Of a stretch of DNA of 64,000 nt, positions 46,234-58,463 are shown piece by piece. Both the position numbers and the translations under genes were made by a program. The stretch spans positions 206,696-270,695 of the forward strand of contig JAHLKC010000042.1 of the NCBI GenBank assembly GCA_025449115.1. The letters run 5' to 3'. Below the pieces are notes generated by a model that saw only the letters and a program-made list of their open reading frames with translations, searched no databases and had not been told where the DNA came from. This DNA is from Chytridium lagenaria. Taxonomy: Eukaryota; Chytridiomycota; Chytridiomycetes; Chytridiales; Chytridiaceae. Numbering within the stretch: position 1 is the first letter of the stretch; every line of letters starts with the position of its first letter.

Positions 46234-48869
46234 ATGGTCTACTCTACCTCAATGGCATCGTTGCTCTTGATGCTCATCTCTGCATCTGCAACTAATGTCC
46301 TCGCTGCTCCGTCTGCCAACGAGTTGCTGGCTGCTAGGTCCTACACTCCAAAATGTGCTTCCAACAAGCCTTTTGCCATCTTTGACCCTCCTCAACTCAC
46401 CATCGATGATTACGACTTTGAGTCCAACTTCACTGTCAAGCTCTCTGCCGCTCCCTCTGGTCCCGTCAAGCTCTTCTTGGATGGCAAAGCGATGTGGTTC
46501 TCCAAAAACGAGGTGGCCTTTGATCCCACCAACTGGAACAAGGTTTGTAATTTATTTGTTTAATTATTTTTAGACACCCATTATTTTTATATTCCTTTTT
46601 GCTAATCACGTTCAATTTTAAATTTATATATTTATTACTCCGTCGTCCGTCCACTTTCATCTGGATCCCATTAACACGGAAATAGCCCCAAGCCCTCTCA
46701 GTCTTTACCAACCCTGATGTGTACGAAAACACTGCGGTCAAGACCATTCTTGTCGAGACCTCGGCAGACGCACCCTGCGAAAACTACTCTGGCTGCAAGC
46801 AGGAATACAAGGGCAACCGTAAATTTTATGGCGGCGGCACTTGCATGTGCACTGGAGACCCACACTGCACAGGATTCAATGGACTTCCTTACACTCAAAT
46901 GAAGACGGGTGCCTTTTACATGGTCAAGTCGGATTACCTTGATGTTCAGGTGAGCATTTGATTTTTTGATGATAGGGATTTTTGTATGCTTTTACGCGCT
47001 TAGAGTGGGATGGGATGCAGATAATTTTTGATAGCCCCATGACTTCTTTGCTTTCTAACTTTTTCTCATTCACTAAATCCCTTTTTCCTTTTTTTTTTTT
47101 GTTTTTTTGGTCATTATTTAGGTCTACCAAACTCCCTGTGTCGTCATTCACCCCCACAAGGCTACTTGTATCTCTGCTGTCGCTATCAAGTACGGTGACT
47201 CTGCCGCCATGATCTCAACCTCCAGCAAGGTCGAGACTGCTACCCTCGAGTCTAAAAAGTTTAACCCTTACCTTACTGTGAGTCCTTTTTCGCATTTAAA
47301 CATAAATTATTTATTCTCATGAATGATTCTAATCTTGTCTTGTTTCTTAATTTGTATTAGCGTCTCTCTGAGGACCTTGACGACCTCACTTACTCGCCCA
47401 TGGACAAAAAAGACGTCGAACAAGTGGAAGATTACTCTCAAGGACAAGTCCGTCATCACCGTGGTCACCGACAACAACGGCAAGGGTGTCTCCTGGATCG
47501 ACGTCACCATTAACCTCCAGTCCGGTTACTTTAGCAAGGTCGGAGGTCTCTGCGGCGCCCACACCAACGACATCACCAAAAAGACCAAGCTCAGCTGTAG
47601 CGATGGCAGACTCGTCAGCCACGTTGACCAGAAGCTCGTTGACCAGTTCACCGACTCTTGGGCCGTCCCCGCATCCGACAACTTGTTCAAGGGCAAGTAC
47701 CAGCCCCCCACCAAAAAGTGTTTCGAAAAGGACGCCAAACCTGTCCCTGGTTGCAAGCCCCCGGTTTACAACACCTGTCCTCCAAAGACCACTAGCAAGA
47801 TCACCACCACCACTTTGAAGCCTGTCATCACCACCAGCACCAGCACCATGGTTTACGCGTCAACCACAAAGACCACTGTCCTTACTATGACCACCACCAC
47901 CGCGGCCGTCATTACCACAACCACCGTTGCTTACGTTCCCACCACTACCACTACCACCACTACTTCCACCAAGACCCCTTGCACCGTTCCTCCCTACAAG
48001 CCCGATGATCACGTCTACCAACCCCCCGCAACCACGTCCACCGTTGCCGCTACCTCCACCGTTGCCCCCGTCATCACCCTCACCACCGTCTACGCCGGCA
48101 AAACCACCACTATCACCTCCACCGTCGCCCCTGTCACCACCAGCGCCCCCGCCCCCGCCTACACCCAAGTTGTCTCCCCCTCCAACCCCACCGATGTCTA
48201 CGTTGTCCCCGCCCCCGTCCCTGCTTACACCCTCACCACCGCCGAAGAAACCTGCAAAAAGCTCGTCATCCCCGCCGGCTGCACCGCCGTCTGCCCCAAC
48301 GAACTCAAACACTACATCTCCTCCTGCGTCTCCGACATGATCACCATGGGCACTTACTCCTTCTGCGAATCCACCCGTCAATCCATCAACGACCTCTGCG
48401 ACACCCTCTCCTCCTACATGGCCGACTCCACCAACACCACCATCGCCAACACCGCCACCGACATCCGCAAGGACCTCGGTTACGGTACCGCCACCTGCAA
48501 AAACTCTTGCAGCGGTAACGGTGAATGCAAATCCGGTGGATGTGTCTGCACCCCCCCTTTCACCGGCCCCGACTGTTCCGTCGACATGACTGTCCTCCCC
48601 CCCGCTCCTTACTACGCAGCCCCTAAACCTGCCTCCACCGGCGCTCCACCGCCACTTACGCCAACTCCTCCATGATTGATTACAATGGAAACTTGGTCCC
48701 CGCAACTTACGTGAAACCCGTCACCACCAGCGTCGTCAAGTACCTCCCCACCACCGTCACCAAGGCTCCCGTCCAGTCCAAGAACCTTGTTCAGAGCGGT
48801 TCATCCACCATCTTTGTTGGAGCTACCACTTTTGTGGGTGCGATCATGGCTATGGTTTTCGCGCTTTAA
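46234..48869 (+). CDS. Secreted surface protein: von Willebrand type D domain, Thr-rich stalk, EGF-like motif, GPI-type tail
   Basis: Start ATG 46234; signal peptide hydrophobic core SLLLMLISASATNVLA. The VWD domain is spread over exons: CMCTGDPHCTGFNGLPYTQM, GAFYMVKSDYLDVQVYQTPC, WKITLKDKSVITVVTDNNGK, GYFSKVGGLCGAHTNDITKK. A long Thr/Ser/Pro stalk rich in TTT and VAPV repeats follows (about 47780-48230), then a Cys-rich helical segment, then an EGF-like motif (CKNSCSGNGECKSGGCVC). The last 20 residues (IFVGATTFVGAIMAMVFAL) are hydrophobic after a Ser/Gly site, as in GPI-anchored wall proteins. Introns: about 46542-46687, 46949-47121, and about 47281-47360. One-base slips lie in the A6 run at 47406-47411 and near 48645-48655. 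Probably a heavily O-glycosylated cell-surface adhesin or wall protein. It is convergent with H2B. Confidence 0.78.
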
Positions 48870-49547
48870 ATAGAACCAAACCGTATTTTCTCATTTTCAC
48901 CGAATACCCCCTCGGTTAACCCCTTTTCTCTTTTCTCCATCTCCTTTTCAAGTAACCCCCGCTGTCCGCTTTTTTCGGTCTTTTGGATCTCGGTTCACCG
49001 TTTTGTTGTATTTTTTGGGAATCGCTCTTTTGTCATCTCGGTTTTCTGTTGTTTTCTAAATTGTTCCATTTTTCTTTTTTTTTTAACCTCTTTGAGCCTT
49101 TTTACACCTTTCACCCAAAACGTCTTTTTTGGAAACGGTGAGGGACTGTCTGTTTAAATACTGTGTGAGCGATATGAATAAATTGTGTTTATGTTTACTT
49201 GCTTTTCGCCAAGCCGTGTTATTTGACATCGGTTCAAGGTGGATGACAGATGGGTTGCTGGTGTAAGTTATATATGATCGGCACGATAAATCTTGAGTTT
49301 CTAGGGACGAGTAATCGAGAAATGGGTTCTGAATTCGTTTCAACATCAGGTAAGCCATAGATGGTGTTTAAAATGGAACGAAAGTAGTGTGATTTTGAAT
49401 GTCATTCTTATTAATAACAATATCATATCCTATGTACATCGATAGTCAAGCATGAGCGAGTGTTATGAAACGGGGGATTGTGGGGGGGCTACAAAAAATG
49501 CTAATGGAAGGTTGAAAGAGGAAGCGGACTGTCAGGCTCATAACGAT
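48870..49547. other. Convergent intergenic region
   Basis: 3' ends of the surface-protein gene (+) and histone H2B (-). T-rich with a run at about 49071-49084. No gene seen. Confidence 0.5.
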
Positions 49548-50072
49548 TTACTTGGAGTTCTGGTACTTGGTGACGGCCTTGGTACCCTCCGAGACGGCAT
49601 GCTTGGCGAGTTCACCGGAAGAATGAGACGGACCGAGGTTTGAATCTCACGAGACGAGATGGTGGATCTCTTGTTGTAAGCGGCAAGTTTTGACGCCTCA
49701 CCCGCAATCCTCTCGAAAATGTCATTCACAAACGAGTTCATGATGGACATGGCTTTAGCGGAGATACCGTACTCTGGGTGGACTTGTTTTAACACCTTGG
49801 AGATGTAGGAAGAGAAGGTCTCCTTTCTAGTCTTCTTTTTGGACTTTGACGAGTCTTTGGTTTTCTTTTCGGCGGTCTTTGCGGGGGCCTTGCCGGCGGG
49901 CTGGAATGACATGAAGGGAAGGGACGGAAGGGGAGAAGAGTTAGTGATGAGTTGATTTGGGAATTAAACGCGGGATGGATGCATGGTTGGGTGGAAGCAA
50001 GTTGGAGTGGTGGATGGCATATTCTTTTACCTTCTTCTCGGCAGGGGCCTTTCCTCCTTCCTTGGGTGGCAT
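49548..50072 (-). CDS. Histone H2B
   Basis: Core histone that pairs with H2A in the nucleosome. Exon 1 (50072-50031) encodes [14 protein letters not shown]; an intron (50030-49901) has clean GT..AG ends; exon 2 (49900-49548) encodes [20 protein letters not shown], then [60 protein letters not shown] and ILP. The conserved ending [18 protein letters not shown] is present but one base out of frame: GGG is expected and only two bases (49615-49616, read as CC on the + strand) are there. Since H2B is essential and the rest is perfect, this is best explained as a sequencing deletion. With one base restored the protein is of normal length and ends YQNSK. Fungal histone genes often carry introns. Confidence 0.95.
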
Positions 50073-51254
50073 GTTGAGTTGAAGTGGTGGTGGTATGTAG
50101 GTGGCGAGTTAAGTGTGGGTGGTGATGGGCTCGGTTGAGTCTAGAGTTGTCTGAATGGAGGATTGGCAACGGGCCTCCTCTGATTTTTATATCTCGTTTT
50201 ATTTATTTATTTTTGAAGAAATAATTCAATATAATTGGAAGAAGGGATTGGCTGATGGAAATGGTATGAAAATTTTGAGGGATGCCCCATAACCAGCATC
50301 AAGAAAACTGTAAGGAATGAGATGGTATTTCACAGTGTCCTTTATAAATTTACTTCTGAAAGACTTGACTCATTATCGTTGAGGAATTGCGTTACAGGAG
50401 CACGTTTACTGAAATCGAGAGACAACTTTCGTTGTAACTATGGTAGATGATCCTAATGGAGCTATAGGAAGATGGTCGCGCGTTATACCCAAGCAAGATT
50501 TGTTTAATACCTTATCCGAAAATATATAGCGTCTAGTGATGATACTGTGGCGCGCATTTGGTATCATATTCATGGATATTGTCATGCCCGAGCTTTACGA
50601 TATCACGACGACACGTAGACAAGACGAGAGAAAGCGAGATTTGAACGACAACTCCTGTGGTCGCGTCCTCCCGGCCAGTCTCATTAGATAAGTTTCATAT
50701 TGTCGGCGTCTCGAGTCATGGAAATCGCTATACCATACGAAGCTCATTTGACGCCGGAATGAATTGCTTTATTTTAGAGCCATAGAAACGGGAACATATT
50801 CATCATATGGCATATGGGAGGGACTAGGAGAACACACGGTTTTCTGAGGAAGTGTAAATTGAGTAAATCAAGATGGTATGAGGATACGCTGGATCCGTGG
50901 ATATGGGGCTTCGATGACGATCGGAAGCAGTCGGAGGCCTGGCTACTGATATCTGCTGACCAGCTTCTTAACGTGATTAGATTCACCATATCTCTGATTT
51001 ACTTGTATTTTACGTATATAAAAAGCATTTTATTTTGCAATGCTGTATGAGCCGACAGAAACTCATTTCTGGCCTGTTGATGTGTACTCGTTTTATTCAT
51101 TATTTTTAGTGACTTTTTGACACTGCTCGTCATGTATTAGTCGCATGAAGTTGACAAGCTATGAAATTCGTCACCTGTAGCCAATTAGATTCGCAACATA
51201 TTCCAATTGCAATAAGGTCACTTGCAACGGGACACGAATCTTGATCCTTCAACA
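50073..51254. promoter_or_regulatory. Divergent promoter region of H2B and HtrA-type gene
   Basis: 1.2 kb between divergent starts. A TATAAAAA box for H2B lies at 50184-50191 (minus strand), about 115 bases before its ATG. A frame at 50814-51050 is not supported by any motif. Confidence 0.5.
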
Positions 51255-53437
51255 ATGCTGCCGCCTCTATCAAGCCCGCCGCTGCTGCTGCGCGCAATGA
51301 CATTCGCTTCGCCTTTATCATCCCTTCCTTCATCCGTAACGGCCTTCACGCTGCTGCATCCGATTCCTCTTCTCACTGCACATCGCCTTCCTTCCCAAGT
51401 CATCCTACTCTCCCAACAACACCATCATCTTCACCATACTGCTAGCTCTGCTGCTGCGATGCTCGCACCGGGACGAAAGGATGCATCAAAGAGCTTACTG
51501 ACGGCCACACCGCTGCTGGCCAGCGGTCTCCCTTGCATGAGGCTACCATTGCAAGATTGCATGACAAATGCGTCAAGGGTTGGATTCAGGGGCTATGGTC
51601 AATGGACTCGATGGACACCATCATCAATATTATCTTTTTCGACGTTGCCGCATCATCTGTCATCGACAAGCCTCCTTCATCTTCGAGCATTACATACGAC
51701 TCCCCCACCTCTCAATGAAAACCACTCACACAATAACACTTCCAACTTTCCCGACGACAGCAGTCATGGCCGACATCATCGCACCACCATTCACTTCTGG
51801 ACTGGTTACCTAATAGGCGCATCTGCCGCCATTCTCATCCTCTTTGTTTCTTCCACCGCTTGGTTTCTGCTTCTTCGGTCCGGATACCTCGACTTTATCG
51901 GTGATGCCTCCTTTTTCCCATTACTTCAAGAACGTGTTGGATTCGGTTTATTTGCTGCTGGTGCTAGAGATGGTCGATGGAGTTTGCCAGTTGTTATTGG
52001 GGATATATCAGAGCCTCCGGGCATCTCAGAAGATGCTATGGCAAGAAGACAGGATGCGAGGAGGAGGAACGCAGAGGAGGCTGAATCATCGGGAAACCTA
52101 CCGACTCCGCCTCCATCTCCTTTGAATGAAGACGTACTGTCATCATCGAGCAGCGATGAAGATACATCAAATGAACAGAGTTGGTCGAACCAGGAAGATG
52201 CACAGGCAACGTCTTATTGGGCATGGAGTTCGGGTGCGTCCTCAGCACCTACTGAAGGGAATTCGGATGAAGATGTTAACGCCTCTTCAACGACGTCCTC
52301 TGATTGGCTTGGGTGGTGGACGAGGCCTTCAAAATCAAATTCTGCATCAACTGCTGGTCAGGAAAATGCAACTGCCAGTTCCTTATCAACGCCTGACGCC
52401 GCGGCCACAAGGCCTCCGAGCCGGGCGGTGGTTGGGTCCTTTATCGCCGACGCTGTGGAGATTGTGATGGACTCTGTAGTCAATATCACTATCGAAACTG
52501 GTAAGGAGCGACTTCCTTTTTTTATATACATATGTATTCCATTCGATTATTTTGGCACCGTGCTGAACATATCTATTATCTTTCTGCAGAGTCTTCTACG
52601 ACGTTCCGGAAACGCAGCTTTGTGTCGTCCGGTTCTGGTTTCTTTATTGACGAAGATGGAACAATATTGACAAATGCACATGTTGTTGCGGACTCCACAG
52701 AAGACTCTAAGGTAAGCCTATTTGAACTTCAGTTGTTCCCACCCATATTGTCCTCGCACTGAGCTTGCTTTCGAAACAGCTGACGATTACAACGAGTGAT
52801 GGACGTGCTTATAGCGGGACAGTGCATAGTCTGGATGTTCTTAGCGATCTCGCTGTAGTCAAGATTATGAGGGATCCTAGGGAACCACATGAAGCTTGGA
52901 AGCCTGTAAAATTTGGAGGTAGCCAGGACATGAGGTCTGTAGTAGATCCATATGTTGTTCATTCTTTTTCTCAAGTTAGCGTAATGACGTTCTTTACCGG
53001 TCTCACAGTAACTGTCTGTCGACCCTTTTTTATTTTTGGAAAAAAATTAAAAAACTCACTATTCCCTTTCTTAGGCCAGGTGACTGGGTGATGGCCATTG
53101 GCAGCCCTTTTGGCTTACAAAACACTGTTACGGCGGGTATCGTCTCGTCTCGGCGACGTAAAAGTGCCGAGATTGGAGGCAAGGATTCAAGAGTGGAGTA
53201 CATACAGACGGATTGTGTCATTCACTCTGGAAGCTCGGGTGGTCCGCTGATTAATCTTGATGGAGAAGTGGTTGGTGTGTTCAACATTTTTCTTATCAAA
53301 TCTCGTTTTTCTTATCAAATCTATGATTATTCTTTTCGGCGTCGGAATTATTTTATTTTATTTATCTATTACCCGCCCCCTTTATTTTGTTCCTCTTCCT
53401 ATTTTTAACGTTGTTATAATATTGATTCTCCTTAGTT

Positions 53438-53468
<31 letters not shown>

Positions 53469-54514
53469 GAGACTTACTTGACTTATTACAGGCATCAATA
53501 CTACACGCGCGGAAAGCGAAGGAATATCGTAAGCGTTCGCTGTCCTTCTTTGTCCTTCTTTTTCGTTCCTACAATTTCTTTCGGTTTATTCATATCCTTG
53601 GTCTCACTTGTCTTGCATTTAGATTTGCTATTAGAGTCGATACATCTCGGGACATGATTCGCCAACTTGTGGAGAAAGGTCGGATTTCGAGACCCTGGCT
53701 TGGTGAGACTTTCAGCTTTTCTCTTACTTTTGTCCTTACCGTTCATTCTGTTCCACATGCTGTGGGGCCATAAGCAACTACAGTGCGCTGGCTTGCTGCT
53801 CATTCTCGGTTATTTTCCACTTTCGAAAGCTCCTCTTGTTTTTCCTTTGCCTTTTAAAATTTCCGCCGACATTATTTGAACTACGACAACCTGTTTTTTC
53901 CCTCCGAATCCGCCACCATTTTGCTGACATTAACAAACATCAAACTTTTAGGCTTTCGCATGGTCTCTCTAAGCCCACAAGTGTGGCAACAGCTTCGATC
54001 TAAGGGACCCGATGAGTTTCTGCCAAAAGTTCAAACTGGGGTTCTTATCACTTCTGTTTACCCCGAATCTCCTGCAGGGTATGCGGGTTGTGAAGAGGGG
54101 ATGTTATCGTAAAGGTTAATGACGAGCCCATAAGCACAACGTCAGAGGTTTGTATCTTCTCTTTAAATTTGGTGGCGATTTTTCGGCTGTTTTGCTGTCC
54201 TTTTTGACTTCATCACGAATTTTTTTGGCCTCGGCTTTCTGTCCTCTGACTGTATCCCAACGTTTTGCTCGGCTTTCTAACTTATATCAACCCCTCCTCC
54301 CTTTTCTTTCCCTTCATGTAAATAGATTTATCAAGTCATCGGGCTTCGTTTTGGCAGACCCATCAAGCTGAACCTGTTGCGCAATGTACCTGTCGAGATG
54401 GATTGGGATGGACGACCTCGAGGATGCGAGGCGGTGGAAATAGTGGTAACGGTAGATGTTGAAGAGCTGGACCATAACGCACAGGCGGCGAAAGTTCAGT
54501 TTATGTCTTCATGA
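51255..54514 (+). CDS. HtrA/DegP-type serine protease, membrane-anchored (HtrA2-like)
   Basis: Quality-control serine protease of the S1C family. Start ATG 51255; the long Ser/His/Leu-rich N-terminus resembles a mitochondrial presequence and is followed by a helix (GYLIGASAAILILFVSSTAW). An acidic Ser-rich linker precedes the protease domain: SGSGFFIDEDGTILTNAHVV (His at 52679-52681), SLDVLSDLAVVKI (Asp at 52846-52848), GDWVMAIGSPFGLQNTVTAG, IHSGSSGGPLINLDG (active Ser at 53235-53237). A PDZ domain follows: GVLITSVYPESPAGYAG then DVIVKVNDEPISTTSE. The last exon, after an intron, includes VIGLRFGRPIKLNLLRN and ends at 54514. Introns: about 52501-52590, 52711-52780, and several later ones, one with a 27-base T run (about 53440-53468). 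A one-base slip is in the G4 at 54097-54100. Mitochondrial location is inferred; the order TM-protease-PDZ fits HtrA2 rather than the tandem Nma111 form. Confidence 0.88.
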
Positions 54515-55384
54515 AAAAGGCGGAGAGTTGGGGCTAAGATTCGTTGATCTTTGATACCGCACTGCACGCAGAGAGGGTGCTCAATAAAGGTTGAAATAAT
54601 AATTGCCGTTTTTGTGGGATTTGGTAATGACATCTGCTGTTTATTCTTCTACTGCACTAACCTGTGGGGTTTGGTCAATAATGACCCTCTAATCCTACAG
54701 CCTGTAAGTTCAGCGAATTTTTGTTTGTACAGAAATATTTTGGTATCTGCTTTAACTATACGTAATTGAAACGTTGGCTGTCTGGGGGACTGGGAAGGTC
54801 CTGCTTCTAGAGATGAATGCACGAACCATGGATTGTATGGTGGATGAAGATTTTATGGTTGGGGGGATTTTGATGGGTTCCATCAGAACAAACAAGCATG
54901 CGCTTAAACAATACCTATCAGTATGTACTTATTCGTGAATATGTATTTATTCTGAAGTACATATTTACTGCGTATTCGAGGAAGGGCACAGTTGAGCTGC
55001 AATGAATCATGATGATACAGCGTACTCATGCTTAAATGTGGTCAGTAAGTATTGTGATAAGGGAATAATTCGTACACTCACCGTCGCGTTGCTTCATGAT
55101 CAGATTGGTTTAATCTAATTCGAACGCTTCATATTTGCGTTTCTGGTCCATCTGAAGCCGTTATGCCTGCATGCCATCAACAAGGCTGTGTCCCATCACA
55201 GCATAAGTGCAAGCACTACACTCGCGGGCCAAAATGCCTTGATAGCTCCGCACATCAACCTTTGGCAAATCTTCTGCAAACTCTAGCGTACTGCAGCTAA
55301 TGCGAGCGGGTAGAATAAGCTATGCTATTAAAGAGGCAGTGTCCCATCACGTCCTAAGCGCAAGCGTGAAATTATAAGATAACC
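54515..55384. other. Intergenic, start of the subtelomeric zone
   Basis: No gene recognised. A stretch at 55150-55290 has a diverged copy at 56260-56370 (shared words caagcactaca, gcacatcaac, cttc.gcaa), so it belongs to a dispersed repeat or transposon remnant. Confidence 0.45.
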
Positions 55385-55831
55385 TCACCTAGAGGCATGA
55401 ATGCATTGCTTATATAGACGTCGTACCCTAACCCTATATTCCGTGTTCCTGTTCCATTCTTTTCCCTCTCGGGGTTTTTCATAGTTTTCCCGATAGATAC
55501 GGTGAACGTGGTATGCCAACTTATGACATGCTACCGCGTTGGTCAAGATTCCTGTTGTTGTTATTTGATTCCCCTTTATGTATTGTTTTACTATTTGTAG
55601 AAAGTTGAATAGATTTATGTGCACCTCTGTAGTCCTGGATTGATCCCACACATACATCCAGGCATGGCTGCCCTTGGGCCATACTTTCTTCATTCTTCTG
55701 TTATTCAATATTGTTTTATTTAGTTGTACCTGCGGGCGCTCAGGGATTACGCCGCTGGGGGAGACTACACCTTGAACCAAGACACTTGAGTCTAAGAAGG
55801 CCTGAGCCCTTGATAGACGCCTCTGTGGCAT
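55385..55831 (-). CDS. Uncharacterised 148-residue protein, possibly transposon-derived
   Basis: An uninterrupted frame on the minus strand beginning MPQRRLSRAQAFLDSSVLVQ and containing RRMKKVWPKGSHAWMYVWDQ, EVHINLFNFLQIVKQYIKGN and AVACHKLAYHVHRIYRENYE. Composition is that of a real soluble basic protein, unlike the random frames around it. No family recognised. It is flanked by dispersed-repeat fragments, so it may belong to a mobile element. The true start may be further upstream. Confidence 0.4.
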   Translation of the reverse strand: MPQRRLSRAQAFLDSSVLVQGVVSPSGVIPERPQVQLNKTILNNRRMKKVWPKGSHAWMYVWDQSRTTEVHINLFNFLQIVKQYIKGNQITTTGILTNAVACHKLAYHVHRIYRENYEKPREGKEWNRNTEYRVRVRRLYKQCIHASR

Positions 55832-58320
55832 GATTCCATCAAAGGTTTGGGTAGTATAACCACCTCTGTTTTTTTCTTGATTGCGATGACTGGCTATCTA
55901 GTTGCCTGTGAGTGGGAGTGCGGCATGAGCAGGGCCCTAGGTAGATGAGATTGAGTTGGAACATGTTAAAACGGCTTATTGCGGCAAATATGAGGCCTGG
56001 TACACTCCTTGGAGTAGGATGGAATGAAGCTCTTCTTGTAGACCCTTTCCCCTAGTCACTTAAGATCTAGTCACTAGGCATTTCCCTTCCTTGTTCCCAT
56101 TATAATTAATTATTAGAATGAAAACCACAGCAACATAAATTCCTGCTGTCACTAAAGGCAGAAAGGGGCTTGACTCTTGACTTGGGAGTACATCCTAGGT
56201 GCTAGTCTTGTCACCTATTGTGTGGTTCTCTACCTCTGTTTGCCAGGGCTTAACAGAGTGGGCCATAGAGAGAACTTCATACAAGCACTACATTTGCGGG
56301 TCAAAGTCCCTAAGCTATCTGCACATCAACGCCAACACAAGTCTTCAGCAACGCAACAAGATTCCTCACCATCATTGAGCACATTTGATGGTCTGTTCAT
56401 ATTGTAGGCAATCTTAGAAAGGCTTCACAAGGCTTGCGTGGAGCAGAAGTAGGCATATCCAAGCAACTGAAAGAAGTAATAAATTATATTATAAATGTTA
56501 CAAAAAACCTGCAAAGCGCACTGTAGTTTGGTTGCCATCTGTAAAGTCCTCCCTTTGGCCCTCTACCATTCAATCATTGACCATGGTAGAGAGAGATTTC
56601 CACGTCAAATTCTACAAGGTGAAATCACGGCTGCAGCTCTTCTTTTACTGAGGCAAGGATTTTGTTCACGTGGCATTTAATCAAGGAAAAGGAAGGAGAA
56701 TAACAAATCAATAATAAATCAGAGAAAAAGAATTTAGTCGGAGATCACACTTACATAGGTAGAAAGAGCTACAAGGAGAGAGTCTATCCCGCTCCAAGGA
56801 GTATCACATACCTTCAGATTTATCTGTAACCCGTTAACTCGTTCCTACTTCCTCCCAAATCTGTCTGCAGCTCCTCTATGATTACACTCCCTGTTGAGGA
56901 CAAGTACACAGGTCCGATCATTGTACAGGAAGTAGTAATAAATGGTTTAACTGAGCAAGTCTTTGTACGGGGTTGTGCCACAAGGCGTAAAACTCTAGTT
57001 TGCCCTTACTTAGATCAGTTGTCTTGACCTAGTGCTGCAGTACCCCTGGCAACGTCTAATCTTTGAACGCCTCACAGAATACTCAAAAAAACTAAAATAA
57101 AAGGGTACAGAAGATACAGCACAAGGCTGGCCTGGAAGGAGGTCATTGTGGGTGTTGGAAACCTAATAAAACTGCTCAATCCTCATTTTACAAAATACAA
57201 ATAAAATCATGGGGAAATATATGCACAAATGCAGAACAACATACACAATCTGATCACAAGCCTGCACTCAACTTTGCACACAGCCTAGGTCTCCATTCGC
57301 ATAAAAAACAGGTTCACTTAACCAAACGGAGTAGACAGGAATGGGAGAGACAACGGGTAACAGGACAACAGGTAATTAAGAAACAACCTAAGAGCTACAA
57401 GTATTTAAAACACTTGGGCCTGTTTGGTGGAGTTGCTTCATATCTTCACAGTGTCTGCATCACATGAGGTTTCTCAGACTCTATGCTTTTCTGAGGTATG
57501 TGGTAAGCTCCATGGGAAGGAATATAGTGGAAGCATATTAATTGTAATCAAACAAAATAATATTGTTACTAAAGGAGAGCATGAAATTTCCTTACATGGT
57601 TGAGCATAGCGTTTCTTACAATTCATAATTTTCCATTTAGTGGTTAAATGTAGCTCAACAAATTTTCTGTTTAAGATTAAAGAAGGCAAAATCTTAATGT
57701 ATACAGAGATTTCTGTGTTGGCAAAACAATTTTTGGTTTTCACTTAATATGTCTTCTTTGCACAAAAACCAAATTAGAATAAAAGAAAAGATTGGTTTGT
57801 CATAATTAAGATTTTTGCAGAGAGACTGAAATTCAAATTCAGTATCCTATATGCTCATCTAAAGTATACTACAGGAGGCATGTAGATTTTAATTCACATC
57901 TAATAATTCTTTTAAGGCGTTTCAATAGCCATGTTGGATGGGGACCCAAGACCTACAACCAAAAAAAGTGGTCCCCGTAAATCCATCTCAAGCAGCAATA
58001 GAAAAGGGCTCAAGAAGTCAACTTTTGCCATCTGAGGACTTTGCCATAGCATGGTAGTCTCTCAAAATCCAGCCACAGGAACAGACCAAACATCAACAAC
58101 ATTCTAAACCAGGGTCAAAGCTGAATTTGTTCACACGGCATTGCCTTCCCAGAAGCCTGAGTTTGAGAAGAAGTTGCCCGAATCAATCTGCCAGCGGTGG
58201 TCTTCAATCAATATCCTCATCAGCAAATTTGTTGTGTTCCTCAAACAAGTGATGGATTTGGATGAGAGTGGGTTCTTGACGCGTTCACAAGACTGTCGAA
58301 ACCACAAAATGTAATTTGAT
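55832..58320. other. Subtelomeric sequence without recognisable genes
   Basis: About 2.5 kb. A 49-codon frame at 56878-57027 (MITLPVEDKYTGPIIVQEVV onward) looks coding-like but has no recognisable family and may be a transposon scrap. The rest shows no features beyond the diverged repeat noted at 56260-56370. Confidence 0.35.
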
Positions 58321-58325
58321 CATCT

Positions 58326-58463
58326 TCAGCAATCTCAACCCTCTGCACGTACTCCAAATTCACCATCATATTCAGCAATCTCATCCCTCTGCACGTATTC
58401 CAAATTCATCATCATATTTAGCAATCCCATCCCTCTGCACGTATTCCAAATTCATCATCTTTT
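58326..58463. repeat. Three tandem copies of a 46-bp unit
   Basis: Units at 58328, 58374 and 58420 contain ccctctgcacgtattccaaa. They lie in the 3' part of the broken transposase on the minus strand. 46 is not a multiple of three, so the expansion itself shifts frame. Confidence 0.85.

Noticed and set aside
47860..48705. Long Gly/Asp-rich frame on the minus strand opposite the surface-protein stalk
   Set aside because: It is the mirror of the Thr/Pro-rich coding repeats; composition is simply the complement of ACC/CCC codons.
50625..50720. Possible tRNA on the minus strand (GTTCAAATC T-loop-like word)
   Set aside because: The T-stem and acceptor arms do not pair, so no cloverleaf can be drawn.
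53440..53468. 27-base T run as a terminator or regulatory tract
   Set aside because: It lies just before a splice acceptor in an HtrA-gene intron and is best read as a polypyrimidine tract, possibly of uncertain length.
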